64,000 nt of DNA from Hafnia psychrotolerans (GCF_014639435.1 NZ_BMFZ01000001.1:564837-628836); one strand, 5' to 3'; positions 53,904 through 61,838 are shown, counted from the stretch's first letter. Notes: generated from the sequence alone by a model not told the origin. Program-made: numbers and translations.

Positions 53904-54856
53904 GCTGTGGCTCCCATGGCGCGGGCGAGTGTGCCTGCGGTGGCGATGATTGCGGCCGTAGATAGGCCATCCATTTTCAAACGGTTGATATGAAACCGCA
54001 GCTTGTTCTGTAAATGTGGTTCAAGACTCGAGGAGTTAGCGACCTGGTCGAGCAGGTAGTTCACTTCTGCTGGCCATACGGTATTGGCCGTTGCTGGCTC
54101 AGGAATAGTTTCAGGAATATTTTGTTGCTGGCTTTGGTGTAATACGTTCGCAGGAATTGCCCGATAGTGACCAGCCAGCGCCTTGACGCGAGAGTTTCGA
54201 TTTGGCGGCATAGCGGTAAATGTCGCCGGGACCAGGTCAATATCGTTGAACGGGTTTTCATTACCCCAGTGATGCCAACCCGGTGCGTCGCCGCGGCTAA
54301 ATAGCTCAATGCGGGACACGTTGCCGTACAACTGCTCGAGGCGGAAGCGGCCCTCAGCGGGTTTCTCGCTGTGTTCGCCAAGGCAGCTGTAAACCACCTG
54401 TTTCACGTTCATGGCAGCACGTTGCAAACCGGCACCACGCACGGCGATCAGCATGTCCTCGCTGTTGGCGCGGGTATAAGTACCGCCATTCATGCGGGTC
54501 TGTGTGTTGAGAAGTTCAAGGAAATCGTGAAAGTCGAGCACGTCCTGTTCCCGTAACCGCTTCTCGATGTGCTGCCAGGCCAGCTCGTTGAGCTTTACCC
54601 ACGTTAGACCCTTCATTGTGCGAACCTCAAAACCCCATGCTTTCGCAAGCTCTTTGGCTTCATCGACGTGCGTGCCGGTGAACCACATGCAAAGGACCGC
54701 ATCATCGGCGGCAATCGACCAAACTGGCAGGCGCTTCATGTCTTCCAATGTCATGGTTTGATAATGGTTTTCGGCGGCACCGTTCACGCCTTTGTTCTGA
54801 TAGCGCCACGGCGGATCTGCATAGATGAGCTGATACATCAGGCCGGTACCCCGCAT
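53900..54856 (-). CDS. MT-A70-type DNA adenine N6-methyltransferase
   Basis: A 318-residue protein. YQLIYADPPWRYQNKG at the N-terminus is the DPPW catalytic motif of the MT-A70 family, with AENHYQTMTLEDM and LTWVKLNELAW following. The C-terminal third (VNYLLDQVANSSSLEPHLQNKLRFHINRLKMDGLS) is a phage-specific extension. It probably methylates phage or host DNA against restriction. It overlaps the C5 methyltransferase start (ATGA) and the gene before it. Confidence 0.82.
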   Translation of the reverse strand: MRGTGLMYQLIYADPPWRYQNKGVNGAAENHYQTMTLEDMKRLPVWSIAADDAVLCMWFTGTHVDEAKELAKAWGFEVRTMKGLTWVKLNELAWQHIEKRLREQDVLDFHDFLELLNTQTRMNGGTYTRANSEDMLIAVRGAGLQRAAMNVKQVVYSCLGEHSEKPAEGRFRLEQLYGNVSRIELFSRGDAPGWHHWGNENPFNDIDLVPATFTAMPPNRNSRVKALAGHYRAIPANVLHQSQQQNIPETIPEPATANTVWPAEVNYLLDQVANSSSLEPHLQNKLRFHINRLKMDGLSTAAIIATAGTLARAMGATA

Positions 54857-55077
54857 ATTTTCGAAAGTGAACGATGGTGATTCATAACAGTGGCCACGTA
54901 TGACGCTTTACGGTTCATCACCTCGATTGAGTAGTTACGGCCAGCGACCCGGACCTGATAGGTTTCACAGTTCTTTGACCGGGCATAATCACCGTATTTC
55001 TGCTGGTGGGCAGTGAGAGCAGCATCAGCCGCGCGCCGTTCGACAGGCGTGGGCTGGCCGCGAATGATGTGTCGCAT
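54838..55077 (-). CDS. Hypothetical phage protein
   Basis: A basic protein of about 79 residues (MRHIIRGQPTPVERRAADAALTAHQQKYGDYAR... ), with no recognised domain. GGAG 7 bp before the ATG at 55077 favours this start over the longer frame from 55131. It overlaps the MT-A70 gene. Confidence 0.6.
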   Translation of the reverse strand: MRHIIRGQPTPVERRAADAALTAHQQKYGDYARSKNCETYQVRVAGRNYSIEVMNRKASYVATVMNHHRSLSKICGVPA

Positions 55078-55181
55078 GGCTTTCTCCAGGCTTAGAAAAG
55101 CCGCTCCTGGCGGCTCGCTTGTTGGGGGCATCGATGAGTGGTAATTTGATTTTTAAAATGGGTTAGGCAAGGGGTTATACG

Positions 55182-55424
55182 TTGAACAATAAGATTATCT
55201 ATCGCCTCGCATGCTTGGTAATTTTCGGGATGTTCATCTACATACCGGCTGACATAACAGTCAGTGGAACCATTACTGGGTTTACCTATAGGATCCTCTG
55301 GCAACTGGGAACGGATGAGGCAAATTTCTTCAAGGTGTATACCCCAAACGTTTCGCTACTTATTGCCCAGCTATTAGCCGTATGCGCTATTACGCTATTT
55401 ATTGTCCGGTCGAATAAGACTTAA
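55182..55424 (+). CDS. Small membrane protein on the strand opposite to the early operon
   Basis: An 80-residue protein with two hydrophobic segments (RLACLVIFGMFIYIP and VSLLIAQLLAVCAITLFIV), so probably an inner-membrane protein. No ATG is available at the right place; TTG at 55182 is preceded by AAGGGG at 8 bp. It is the only rightward gene in the leftward block 51.7-60.6 kb and more AT-rich than its neighbours, as expected for a lysogenic-conversion cargo gene. Function unknown. Confidence 0.5.
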   Translation: MNNKIIYRLACLVIFGMFIYIPADITVSGTITGFTYRILWQLGTDEANFFKVYTPNVSLLIAQLLAVCAITLFIVRSNKT

Positions 55425-55425
55425 A

Positions 55426-55869
55426 TTAATCACCAACCTTAACGACGCCGCCGTCATAAACGCCCAGCGCAGCACTTAGGCCGACCTTTATCTCTTCGAT
55501 GTCGTCAGCGCCTGCCGCGCCATCCGTGTGAGCATTATGGAATGCCAACGCCATGCTGTCAGACACGACCGGCTTGTGCGGGGCGGTGAATAGTTGTTGT
55601 CCTGGTTGCACATCAAAGCGCAGGAATCGGAAATCAACCTCTCGCGTAATTCCCTTCTCGCAGTCGGTACCGGCCCATGCGACGATCTCGCCAACTGGCA
55701 TGTGTTCCCCATTTGCAGAAAAATGCGGATGACTAGGCTCGATAAATTTTTCCAAAGTTTGACCTATCGCATCCCGAAGCGACTGCGCGCCAGCGTATTC
55801 AACTGCAACGTCTCGTAACGCATTCACTAGTGAAGCGAATAAATTCGGAGCTAATCGTGGTTTTGTCAT
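55426..55869 (-). CDS. Hypothetical phage protein
   Basis: A 147-residue acidic protein (KPRLAPNLFASLVNALRDVAVEYAGAQS... PVGEIVAWAGTDCEKGITREV). No domain recognised. Tightly packed with the DUF4406 gene upstream (shared boundary at 55869), so part of the early leftward operon. Confidence 0.6.
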   Translation of the reverse strand: MTKPRLAPNLFASLVNALRDVAVEYAGAQSLRDAIGQTLEKFIEPSHPHFSANGEHMPVGEIVAWAGTDCEKGITREVDFRFLRFDVQPGQQLFTAPHKPVVSDSMALAFHNAHTDGAAGADDIEEIKVGLSAALGVYDGGVVKVGD

Positions 55870-56153
55870 TAGCGTTCCCCTTCGTAAATATGCAATCCCA
55901 ACTTAGTGGCCAGTGCATGTTCAGCTCTGGCGCCAGCACTGTTTTGCCATTCGGGCAGCAGGTAGATAGCATCGGCACGCTGAAGCATCGTAATGCCGAT
56001 GGCCATGTAATCGGCTTCGCTCAGGCCGTCCGGCAGGATCGCCGGATTCAGAGGTACGTACTTTTTGAATGACAAATTGAGCGCTGCCTGGTGGAAGGCT
56101 GGTCGGTTGAGATGGGGGATACCAGTCATCGGCCCGGCGATGTACATTTTCAT
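55869..56153 (-). CDS. DUF4406 (nucleoside 2-deoxyribosyltransferase-like) phage protein
   Basis: A protein of about 94 residues starting MKMYIAGPMTGIPHLNRPAF, the typical opening of DUF4406 proteins related to nucleoside deoxyribosyltransferases. ADAIYLLPEWQNSAGARAEHALA holds the conserved acidic/serine motif. It may act on nucleotides; no activity is proven. The upstream part of the frame is rejected because homology begins here. Confidence 0.75.
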   Translation of the reverse strand: MKMYIAGPMTGIPHLNRPAFHQAALNLSFKKYVPLNPAILPDGLSEADYMAIGITMLQRADAIYLLPEWQNSAGARAEHALATKLGLHIYEGER

Positions 56154-56686
56154 GATTGCGATTCCGGTGAGAGAAACGCAGTTTTCACCGCGTCGATGAT
56201 GAGGCAAAGATAGGTGTAATCAGGATTTGGCTCTGTCGGCCAGTCGGCGCTCCCCGCGTCGTACACGTCCCCAAATAATGGCATCCACAGACTTTCGTAA
56301 TTCCAATCTGCCAGCACATCATTCATAGACATGCATTCAGCCCGATCGAAGCTTTCGCGCGCTTGTTCAGGGTCAATCTCTCTGGCTCGTCGTTTCTCCA
56401 GTACCGTTTTGCGGATGAAGTCAGCGTGATCACCTTCGGCATATTGGTGTTTCTGGATGCCGCGACTTAAACAGTTCGCCAGATAGTCGGCGCTGGCGCT
56501 CGAAAAGAACTGTTCGACTGTTCGCCCACTCATTGCAGGCCAGTCAGCGGTCCACGCCTTGCCAAAACAACTTATGGTAATTGTGCCGCGACCGGGCTCG
56601 AAGTTTTCAGTCACTACCTTGACCGGGTCCAGATTTTCAAGCCCGGTGATTACCAGCTGCTGTAGCTGGGAGGTCTCAATTTTCAT
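56150..56686 (-). CDS. Conserved hypothetical phage protein
   Basis: A 178-residue protein of a type frequent in enterobacterial phages (MKIETSQLQQLVITGLENLDPVKV, then GRGTITISCFGKAWTADWPAMSG). Function unknown. Its stop overlaps the DUF4406 start. The 79-bp gap to the next gene (56687-56765) has nothing notable. Confidence 0.65.
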   Translation of the reverse strand: MKIETSQLQQLVITGLENLDPVKVVTENFEPGRGTITISCFGKAWTADWPAMSGRTVEQFFSSASADYLANCLSRGIQKHQYAEGDHADFIRKTVLEKRRAREIDPEQARESFDRAECMSMNDVLADWNYESLWMPLFGDVYDAGSADWPTEPNPDYTYLCLIIDAVKTAFLSPESQS

Positions 56687-56765
56687 GATTTTTACCCGCG
56701 CGCAGGCCGTAAAGGTCTGTTCGTTATTTGACCTAAAATAAATGATCGATCATCTAATTGATGAA

Positions 56766-57026
56766 TCAGTGCGGTAACTTGATTTGGTGATCAGCGCAAA
56801 AGTCCAGCACGTACAGGCATTCAGCGGGGCTTTCGGTTTCGTTAATCACATCGCAGCCACCGGAGTGAAGGCAGTTGCAGCCCTGGCAGCTGAGGCGGTT
56901 TTCGAAGCAGTTTTTCGCCATGTGGTAGCCGTTACATCTGCCGCCGGTGAACCTGTGAGGAAAATCATAAGAGGGACATCTACAAGTAACTTGTCTGCCG
57001 TCCCAATAGGCGTTTTCTCCGTTCAT
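56766..57026 (-). CDS. Cysteine-rich hypothetical phage protein
   Basis: An 86-residue protein with ten cysteines (CRCPSYDF, GGRCNGYH, CFENRLSCQGCNCLHSGGC, ECLYVLDFC), so a metal-binding fold is likely. No family recognised. The ATG overlaps the stop of the upstream gene (ATGA). Confidence 0.55.
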   Translation of the reverse strand: MNGENAYWDGRQVTCRCPSYDFPHRFTGGRCNGYHMAKNCFENRLSCQGCNCLHSGGCDVINETESPAECLYVLDFCADHQIKLPH

Positions 57027-57217
57027 TGGTCACCACCTGATTTTTCCGATTCCTGCTTGAGCTTCGCCCGTCGTTCTATCTCGTCGAGCGTGTCGAGATA
57101 AAGCCAGCCCGGACGGCGGACTGGCTTGCCTGCTTTCAACCCTTCGAACTGGGCGACGGCATACTCGACGGCCTCCGCTTTTGTTTTGCATTGGTGGTTG
57201 TCAGCGTATTTTTTCAT
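57023..57217 (-). CDS. Small hypothetical phage protein
   Basis: A 64-residue charged protein (MKKYADNHQCKTKAEAVEYAVAQFEG ... RRPGWLYLDTLDEIERR). It is coupled to both neighbours by overlaps. No function recognised. Confidence 0.55.
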   Translation of the reverse strand: MKKYADNHQCKTKAEAVEYAVAQFEGLKAGKPVRRPGWLYLDTLDEIERRAKLKQESEKSGGDQ

Positions 57218-57740
57218 TGCCAGCGCTTACGCCCGGACGGGCGGCTTCTGTAATGACCGGTTCGCCATAAACTGGAGTGTTATGTCGGTGCCAGTCGGTA
57301 TGACAACTACTGCATAACCACATAACATCAAGCGGTTTTGTGTAGTCGCAATGATGTGCCTGAAGCTGCTTAACGGTAGAGCAGCTCTCGCATGTTTCAG
57401 GACGAACCAGCTTTCCTGCGCGCAAAAAATTGCCCACTAATAAGTGGGCTTTTCTTTTGGCTGGAAACTTTTCTTGATATCTCTGGTGACATGCGGCAAC
57501 AACAATTTTTCCTTTTGTTGATTGCCTGTATGCCTTTTTAAGTTCGATGCGCTCAATGTTTTGATCGCGTTGTTGGTCATAATTTTGGTAGTGATGGAAA
57601 TTTATACGGCGGTTGGCGGCGTTATCTAACTTCGTGCATTCCTTGCACTTATTTAGGTGTCCATCAGCCATTCGTGCGTGTCTATAGAAAGCAGATAAAG
57701 TCTTATCAGCTTTGCACTTGAAACAAATTTTTGTATGCAT
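57201..57740 (-). CDS. HNH-like zinc-finger phage protein
   Basis: A 179-residue protein with an N-terminal CxxC...CxxC zinc finger (ICFKCKADKTLSAFY, KCKECTK). A C-terminal HNH-nuclease-like ββα region follows: CESCSTVKQLQAHHCDYTKPLDVMWLC, then CHTDWHRHN. Such proteins in the early region may be homing or recombination nucleases. The base composition (Lys/Tyr-rich middle) differs from neighbours, hinting at separate acquisition. Confidence 0.65.
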   Translation of the reverse strand: MHTKICFKCKADKTLSAFYRHARMADGHLNKCKECTKLDNAANRRINFHHYQNYDQQRDQNIERIELKKAYRQSTKGKIVVAACHQRYQEKFPAKRKAHLLVGNFLRAGKLVRPETCESCSTVKQLQAHHCDYTKPLDVMWLCSSCHTDWHRHNTPVYGEPVITEAARPGVSAGNEKIR

Positions 57741-57781
57741 TATTTATCTCCAACTTATTACGCCCCGGAAATAAAAAGGGC

Positions 57782-58486
57782 TTAATTAAAAGGTATGTCA
57801 TCATCGAAATCAGGCACCTGCTGCTGAGGTACGTTGTTTTGGCGATTAGCTGCGGCTTGCTGCAAGCGTGAGGTCTGCGTCTGATTCGCCTGTTGAGCGT
57901 AAGGGTTAGCCGGTGCTTGACCGCTAGTCGTGCGTTGGCCGGTTGTGGTGGTATTCGGATCCCGCTCATCACGGTCTTTCAATAGGGCGACTAACTTATC
58001 GACTGCTTCAGGTGGGGAGCTTTCCGCGTGCTCAGCGTAGGTTTTACGCGTGCCACATTTGAACACCTGGCGGATCTCCATTTTGTAGCCTTCACCGCCA
58101 TCGTTCTTGGTGTAGAGCGTTTTTTGCAGAACGAGGCCTGCGGGCTTACCTTCCAGCGCTTGGTTATGCCATTCGGGACCATCCGGCCCCTGAATTTGTA
58201 CCGGCGCGGCTTCTTTAATGCCAGCTGACCAGAGCAGCGCGGAGATCAGGCCCATACCGAAGGTAGGCTCGCCATCGCGGCCAAGGAAGTTGATGCGCAG
58301 GTAATTGGCTTTCGCGCCGTGAGAATCGAAGCTGATTTCCAGCCCCTGCGACTGGCTGCCTTCTTTACCGAAGGTGTAAATAGCGGAGGTGATGACGCCT
58401 TCGTAGGCACCATTTTCGGAAATACCCATGCCTGAGCCAGCTTTCTTAGCGGCTTCTGCGTCGAATTTAAAACTCATTGGTTGCAT
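57782..58486 (-). CDS. Phage single-stranded-DNA-binding protein (SSB-like)
   Basis: A 234-residue protein: a globular N-terminal part (FKFDAEAAKKAGSGMGISENG... GLEISFDSHG), a Gln/Thr-rich linker, and the C-terminal tip DFDDDIPFN. That acidic DDDIPF end is the partner-docking tail of bacterial SSB. The order next to a Sak4-like ATPase supports a role coating ssDNA during annealing. MSFKF at codon 4 may be the true start. Confidence 0.75.
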   Translation of the reverse strand: MQPMSFKFDAEAAKKAGSGMGISENGAYEGVITSAIYTFGKEGSQSQGLEISFDSHGAKANYLRINFLGRDGEPTFGMGLISALLWSAGIKEAAPVQIQGPDGPEWHNQALEGKPAGLVLQKTLYTKNDGGEGYKMEIRQVFKCGTRKTYAEHAESSPPEAVDKLVALLKDRDERDPNTTTTGQRTTSGQAPANPYAQQANQTQTSRLQQAAANRQNNVPQQQVPDFDDDIPFN

Positions 58487-59169
58487 TAGATTGTTGCTCC
58501 TAAAGAATCAGACATGAAGTCGCAGATCGCGACGTCCACAGCTTTGAGGTCATTGTCCATCTCGGACAGGTCAGGGAATAAGTCGGGTGGTGCTTTGGCG
58601 GTGTCGTTGTCGTCACCCTTGATCAGAAAGACGTGCTTGCCGTCCTTCTTAATGGCGCGCAGAACGATGGAGAAGTACCCCTCCGGTGTCAGCTTTTCGT
58701 TGAGCATCTTCCCAGCGGTCTTCATGCGGATTTTGCCTTCGCTCTCTTCTGTGTGAGCCAGAAAGTAAACACGAACGTCGTCCGGCAGCTGCGTGGCCGC
58801 CGTGATGATCCGCCAGACGTGATCCGCCATTTCAGTGAACTTGGTGTAGCCCGTTTGGTAGGCGCGCATCATGTTTTCGTGCTGCATCACCACCTGGAAG
58901 TCATCGATGATGAGCACCTTTCTCGTTTTCGACAGGACCATGCGCTGGATTTTGTCCTGCACTTCGTTCCAGTCGTCGGTTCGAAACACGTTCCCGCGCT
59001 GGGCCACGCCGTCGGCATCAGGCTGGCCGTTGATGCGCCAGCCTTTCGAGCGAAATGGCAACAGCTTGGGGATACATTGGATTAGCAGGCATTCATCTGG
59101 CTGGAAGTTTCGCAGGCTATATGACTTCCCCGCGCCAGAGTCGCCAAGGATCAGAACTGGCGTTCCCAT
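58486..59169 (-). CDS. Sak4-like phage recombination ATPase (AAA_24 type)
   Basis: A 227-residue P-loop ATPase. Walker A GDSGAGKSYSLRNF sits at residues 8-21, Walker B is VLIIDDFQ (near 95), and VYFLAHTEES follows (near 145). The RecA-like core resembles the Sak4/AAA_24 nucleotide-binding proteins that anneal single strands in phages. It lies between an exonuclease and an SSB-like protein. The frame is open to 59244, but the ATG at 59169 overlaps the exonuclease stop (TAATG) with GGAG upstream. Confidence 0.7.
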   Translation of the reverse strand: MGTPVLILGDSGAGKSYSLRNFQPDECLLIQCIPKLLPFRSKGWRINGQPDADGVAQRGNVFRTDDWNEVQDKIQRMVLSKTRKVLIIDDFQVVMQHENMMRAYQTGYTKFTEMADHVWRIITAATQLPDDVRVYFLAHTEESEGKIRMKTAGKMLNEKLTPEGYFSIVLRAIKKDGKHVFLIKGDDNDTAKAPPDLFPDLSEMDNDLKAVDVAICDFMSDSLGATI

Positions 59170-59840
59170 TAGACGAGTGCTCCCATTGAGTACTTCATGG
59201 TGTATTCTTGGTCTTCGTTGAGCTCCATATTCGATAAACACCAACGAAAATAGCCGGGATCTTTCGCAGCGATATCAGCGAACGTTTCATTTCGGTACTT
59301 ACCGAACTTCATCACGTGGAGCAGAGAAGGGCGCTTTGTGATTTCCCGCATTTCGGCAACGGTCCAACGAGCCAGGCTATTCATGTAAAGCAGCGTGGTC
59401 GCTGTGACGTAACAGTCATAGAGCGCGCGGTGTGCATAAAGGCCTTCAGGGACATCCGGATCCAAGCCGAAGCGGTACCGCAGATACTGGTTACCGTGTG
59501 ACTTCTCCTCCGGCCAGAGTTTTCTGGCCAGCTTCATCGTGCAAACCCACGGCGCGGTGATCTGCGGCAGCTTCTCGCGGTCGAACGCGGCGTTGTGCGC
59601 AACGTAGATATCAGCGCCGAGGTACTTATCAATCACATCATCAATAAGCGGCGCGTCTGCAACCATATCTTCGGTGATGTGGTGTATGGCCATGGGCTCA
59701 AAACTGATGGGCTCGAGAGGCTTTACAAAGTCGCTGAGAGGGTTACAAATTTCACCGTTTACGATATCGACGCTGGCAATCTCAACAATGCCGCCTTCGA
59801 GCGATGTCGTCTCGGTATCAATGACTCGGAAAGTGGTCAT
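59169..59840 (-). CDS. DEDDh 3'-5' exonuclease (ExoX/DnaQ-like)
   Basis: A 223-residue exonuclease. FRVIDTETTSL (Exo I, DxE), YVAHNAAFDREKLP (Exo II) and AHRALYDCYVTATTL (Exo III with His and Asp) complete the DEDDh site. A C-terminal extension (KFGKYRNETFADIAAKDPGYFRW) resembles DUF3820-type tails. It may process ends for the Sak4-like protein. AGGAAA precedes the ATG at 59840; an earlier in-frame ATG at 59870 is less likely. Confidence 0.85.
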   Translation of the reverse strand: MTTFRVIDTETTSLEGGIVEIASVDIVNGEICNPLSDFVKPLEPISFEPMAIHHITEDMVADAPLIDDVIDKYLGADIYVAHNAAFDREKLPQITAPWVCTMKLARKLWPEEKSHGNQYLRYRFGLDPDVPEGLYAHRALYDCYVTATTLLYMNSLARWTVAEMREITKRPSLLHVMKFGKYRNETFADIAAKDPGYFRWCLSNMELNEDQEYTMKYSMGALV

Positions 59841-60006
59841 GCTGATTTCCTGTGTCGGTTTGTGCATCAAGAATTGCCTCGAGATGAGCCAGTCGCATAG
59901 CTAGTCGTTCAAGGCTTGCCGGAGATATGCGTCGGGCGACGCACAGTGAGAGGATCAGGTCCTCGGTTACCTGCGCCTCATCAGGCGCGTTTTGAGTCAT
60001 TGGCAT
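59818..60006 (-). CDS. Small hypothetical phage protein
   Basis: A 62-residue protein (PMTQNAPDEAQVTEDLILSLCVARRISPASLERLAMRLAHLEAIL), predicted helical. No function recognised. It overlaps the exonuclease gene by 22 bp and the small membrane protein gene upstream. Confidence 0.55.
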   Translation of the reverse strand: MPMTQNAPDEAQVTEDLILSLCVARRISPASLERLAMRLAHLEAILDAQTDTGNQHDHFPSH

Positions 60007-60158
60007 ACTGCGTCGGCCAATAACAGGACAACCGTTACGAGCAGAAGCATCGCAGCAGGGAACCAGAACCCCCGAGCTGTCAGTGGGTGCCAGTTGCGGA
60101 CGTCTTCACCGGTCAGCTTGTGACGGTACTGCACCTTTTTTGCTGTGTTCATTTCCAT
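59997..60158 (-). CDS. Small membrane protein, 53 residues
   Basis: Found by translating the minus strand: MEMNTAKKVQYRHKLTG, a charged part, then ARGFWFPAAMLLLVTVVLLL as a single membrane helix, ending ADAVCQ. AGAGGT precedes the first ATG (60158); a second in-frame ATG lies two codons later. It fills the otherwise empty gap between its neighbours and overlaps both. Similar small proteins occur in early operons of lambdoid phages; function unknown. Confidence 0.6.
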   Translation of the reverse strand: MEMNTAKKVQYRHKLTGEDVRNWHPLTARGFWFPAAMLLLVTVVLLLADAVCQ

Positions 60159-60535
60159 GATGTCTTACCTCTGGTGCCGCGCATCGTAGGTGCCGGTTTT
60201 GTGCGTTTCTGCATCTGCAGCATGTAAGCGCAAAGGCCTTCTCTGCAGACGGTGTGAGTTTTCGAGCCGCGATACTGCTCAACAGTTATCAGCTGCAAAT
60301 CGGCCGGCAGCCGGAACTTGCCGCAGTAGTCGCACATCTGTGACTCGACATGTTCAGTCGCTGAGGCGCAGATAATGGCTTCGGCAAACTGGCGTGGCGT
60401 GCCTGCCTGATCGGTATAGAAAACGGCATCAGCGCGGCATTCATTGAACGTCACTAACTGACGGCCAATTCGCAGCGGTGTACCTGGCGATAGCGCGGCG
60501 AGGCGTTCTCTCGATAACTTGGGGATGATCTGCAT
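60149..60535 (-). CDS. Zinc-ribbon hypothetical phage protein
   Basis: A protein of about 128 residues. CDYCGKFRLP (near 80) and CREGLCAYM (near 105) suggest a Cys4 zinc site, and the C-terminus is basic. AAAGGAG precedes the ATG at 60535; the longer frame to 60637 crosses a terminator and is rejected. First gene after the terminator at 60608. Confidence 0.6.
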   Translation of the reverse strand: MQIIPKLSRERLAALSPGTPLRIGRQLVTFNECRADAVFYTDQAGTPRQFAEAIICASATEHVESQMCDYCGKFRLPADLQLITVEQYRGSKTHTVCREGLCAYMLQMQKRTKPAPTMRGTRGKTSWK

Positions 60536-60607
60536 AGCAGCTCCTTTTTTGGCCCATGACAAAACGCCCGCTGTTAATGGCAGGCTTTTTGCGATGGATG
60601 AAAAAAA

Positions 60608-60624
60608 GCCCTCGAGGAGAGGGC
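60608..60624 (-). terminator. Strong intrinsic terminator of the leftward leader/ncRNA
   Basis: GCCCTC / GAGGGC stem with a 5-base loop; on the minus strand it is followed by TTTTTTT (plus-strand A-run 60601-60607). It would stop leftward transcripts before the zinc-ribbon gene unless antiterminated. Confidence 0.8.
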
Positions 60625-60800
60625 AAACACACAGCATGGAGAGTTGTTAGAGAGTCGTGCGGCTGGAGTCGAACCAGATTCGGGGTAGGGAACCCCGTGC
60701 ATTGCCTTTTATGCTACCGACACAACGGCCATGCCCACTCACCTGCATCCACGGATACGCACGAACAATGAGTAAGGGAATGAATGGGCATGCCGTTGTG
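60625..60800 (-). ncRNA. Candidate structured phage RNA with tRNA-like domain (C4/CI-antisense type)
   Basis: Reading leftward, 60800-60781 and 60741-60721 form a ~20-bp stem with one bulge and one G-U pair that exists only on the minus-strand RNA. Next come an anticodon-arm-like hairpin (CGGGG-TTCCCTA-CCCCG, 60697-60681) and a T-arm-like hairpin (CTGG-TTCGACT-CCAG, 60677-60663). The terminator at 60608 follows. No acceptor stem pairs, so it is not a tRNA. P4 CI and P1 C4 immunity RNAs are similar small RNase P-processed RNAs; assignment to that class is inference. Confidence 0.5.
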
Positions 60801-60901
60801 TGCCTGCTTTTATCCACGTCAGGCGAGGTGGTTTCCTTGCTTTCCACAGCCAAAGGAAATAGATAAACTGCTAATTCCACAGTCGAAATAAGGAATGTTA
60901 G

Positions 60902-61312
60902 ATGGATATCGGGTTATTTATCACGTCGATTAAAAGTGCTGTTGGTGCTCTTTCTGCAGTTCAAAGCAACGAGGTGCTCAGAGAGAGAATCGCTTTCATC
61001 TACGAGCAAATTGAAGTAGTTCAAAAAGCCAATGAAGCTACCATAAAAGAACTTGCTGAAACGAAAGCAAAAAATATAGAACTTGAGAAGGAAATAGCGG
61101 GATACCGGACAAAGAATGAATTTGTCGAGCATAGGGGAGCGGCCTTTAGAAAAGATACCTCTGGCAGCTATATCCACGCGGCTTATTGTCCCAACTGTCT
61201 TAAACAAGTCGGGAGCGGGTTTCCTGACTTTCCTTTCCATTGTGGCTCCTGTGGATGGACATCTCAGTTTGAGGGGCGAGAATTAGAAACTATTATGAAT
61301 AGTCTTCCGTAA
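60902..61312 (+). CDS. Coiled-coil zinc-ribbon protein, probable moron
   Basis: A 136-residue protein: N-terminal helix, a Lys/Glu-rich coiled coil (residues 30-70), then a C-terminal zinc ribbon with YCPNCLKQ and HCGSCGW. It is a type often found beside prophage immunity regions. It is transcribed rightward, against the surrounding leftward genes, with its own AT-rich promoter region and AGGA upstream. Hence probably expressed in the lysogen. Function unknown. Confidence 0.65.
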   Translation: MDIGLFITSIKSAVGALSAVQSNEVLRERIAFIYEQIEVVQKANEATIKELAETKAKNIELEKEIAGYRTKNEFVEHRGAAFRKDTSGSYIHAAYCPNCLKQVGSGFPDFPFHCGSCGWTSQFEGRELETIMNSLP

Positions 61313-61339
61313 TAACTTGGCGGGGTTGAAACTACCCCG

Positions 61340-61660
61340 CTAACTTTCAGTCGATACTCTGGCCTCTAAACGTTCGAGAACCGCGCGTTGTTGCTCGGCT
61401 GCCAGTTCGGCCTGCTGGCGGTTAAAATTTACGCAATCGTTAATTTCCAGAGCTTCAGCGTGAGCCATTTCAAAAGCAGCGTGACGGTCGTACTCGTCCG
61501 CCTGTAACCAGATGTCCGCGTCCATGCAGTCTGTGCGGTTGTACAGAACGCTGAATGAATCATTGAATTTCAGCGCTTCGGTGTGTGCTGCGTAGATAAT
61601 GTCACGGCGGCCTTGCTCGTCGTTTGCTGCGTAAAACGTTGTCTGCATTTGTGTGGTCAT
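61340..61660 (-). CDS. Hypothetical protein, first gene of the leftward early operon
   Basis: A protein of about 106 residues containing two similar repeats (RRDIIYAAHTEALKFNDS and RHAAFEMAHAEALEINDC), each with an A-H-x-E-A-L core, so an internal duplication. GAGG lies 8 bp before the ATG at 61660. No function recognised; its place just after the left operators is where lambdoid phages keep antiterminators or Kil-like genes. Confidence 0.55.
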   Translation of the reverse strand: MTTQMQTTFYAANDEQGRRDIIYAAHTEALKFNDSFSVLYNRTDCMDADIWLQADEYDRHAAFEMAHAEALEINDCVNFNRQQAELAAEQQRAVLERLEARVSTES

Positions 61661-61838
61661 TTTGTCAGCCTCGTTGAGTAGTCTTGCCAAAACCCCCGGC
61701 AATCAGGGGCAGTGGTAAAAACACTTATTCCTTAAAGAGCTAATTTGCGGTCGATCCCTCTCGGGGCCGGAAGTGATTACATCGCTCACCTCATCGCGTG
61801 TTGCTTAGTTGGCTTCGTGCCGTTTCGATGAAATGAAG

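Noticed and set aside
53034..54856. Restriction-modification system
   Set aside because: Two methyltransferase genes lie together, but no restriction endonuclease is present; the HNH-like protein is distant and phage-typical. Anti-restriction methylation is more likely.
60651..60725. Functional phage tRNA
   Set aside because: T-arm and anticodon-arm look right, but the 5' and 3' ends do not pair into an acceptor stem; kept as a tRNA-like part of a non-coding RNA.
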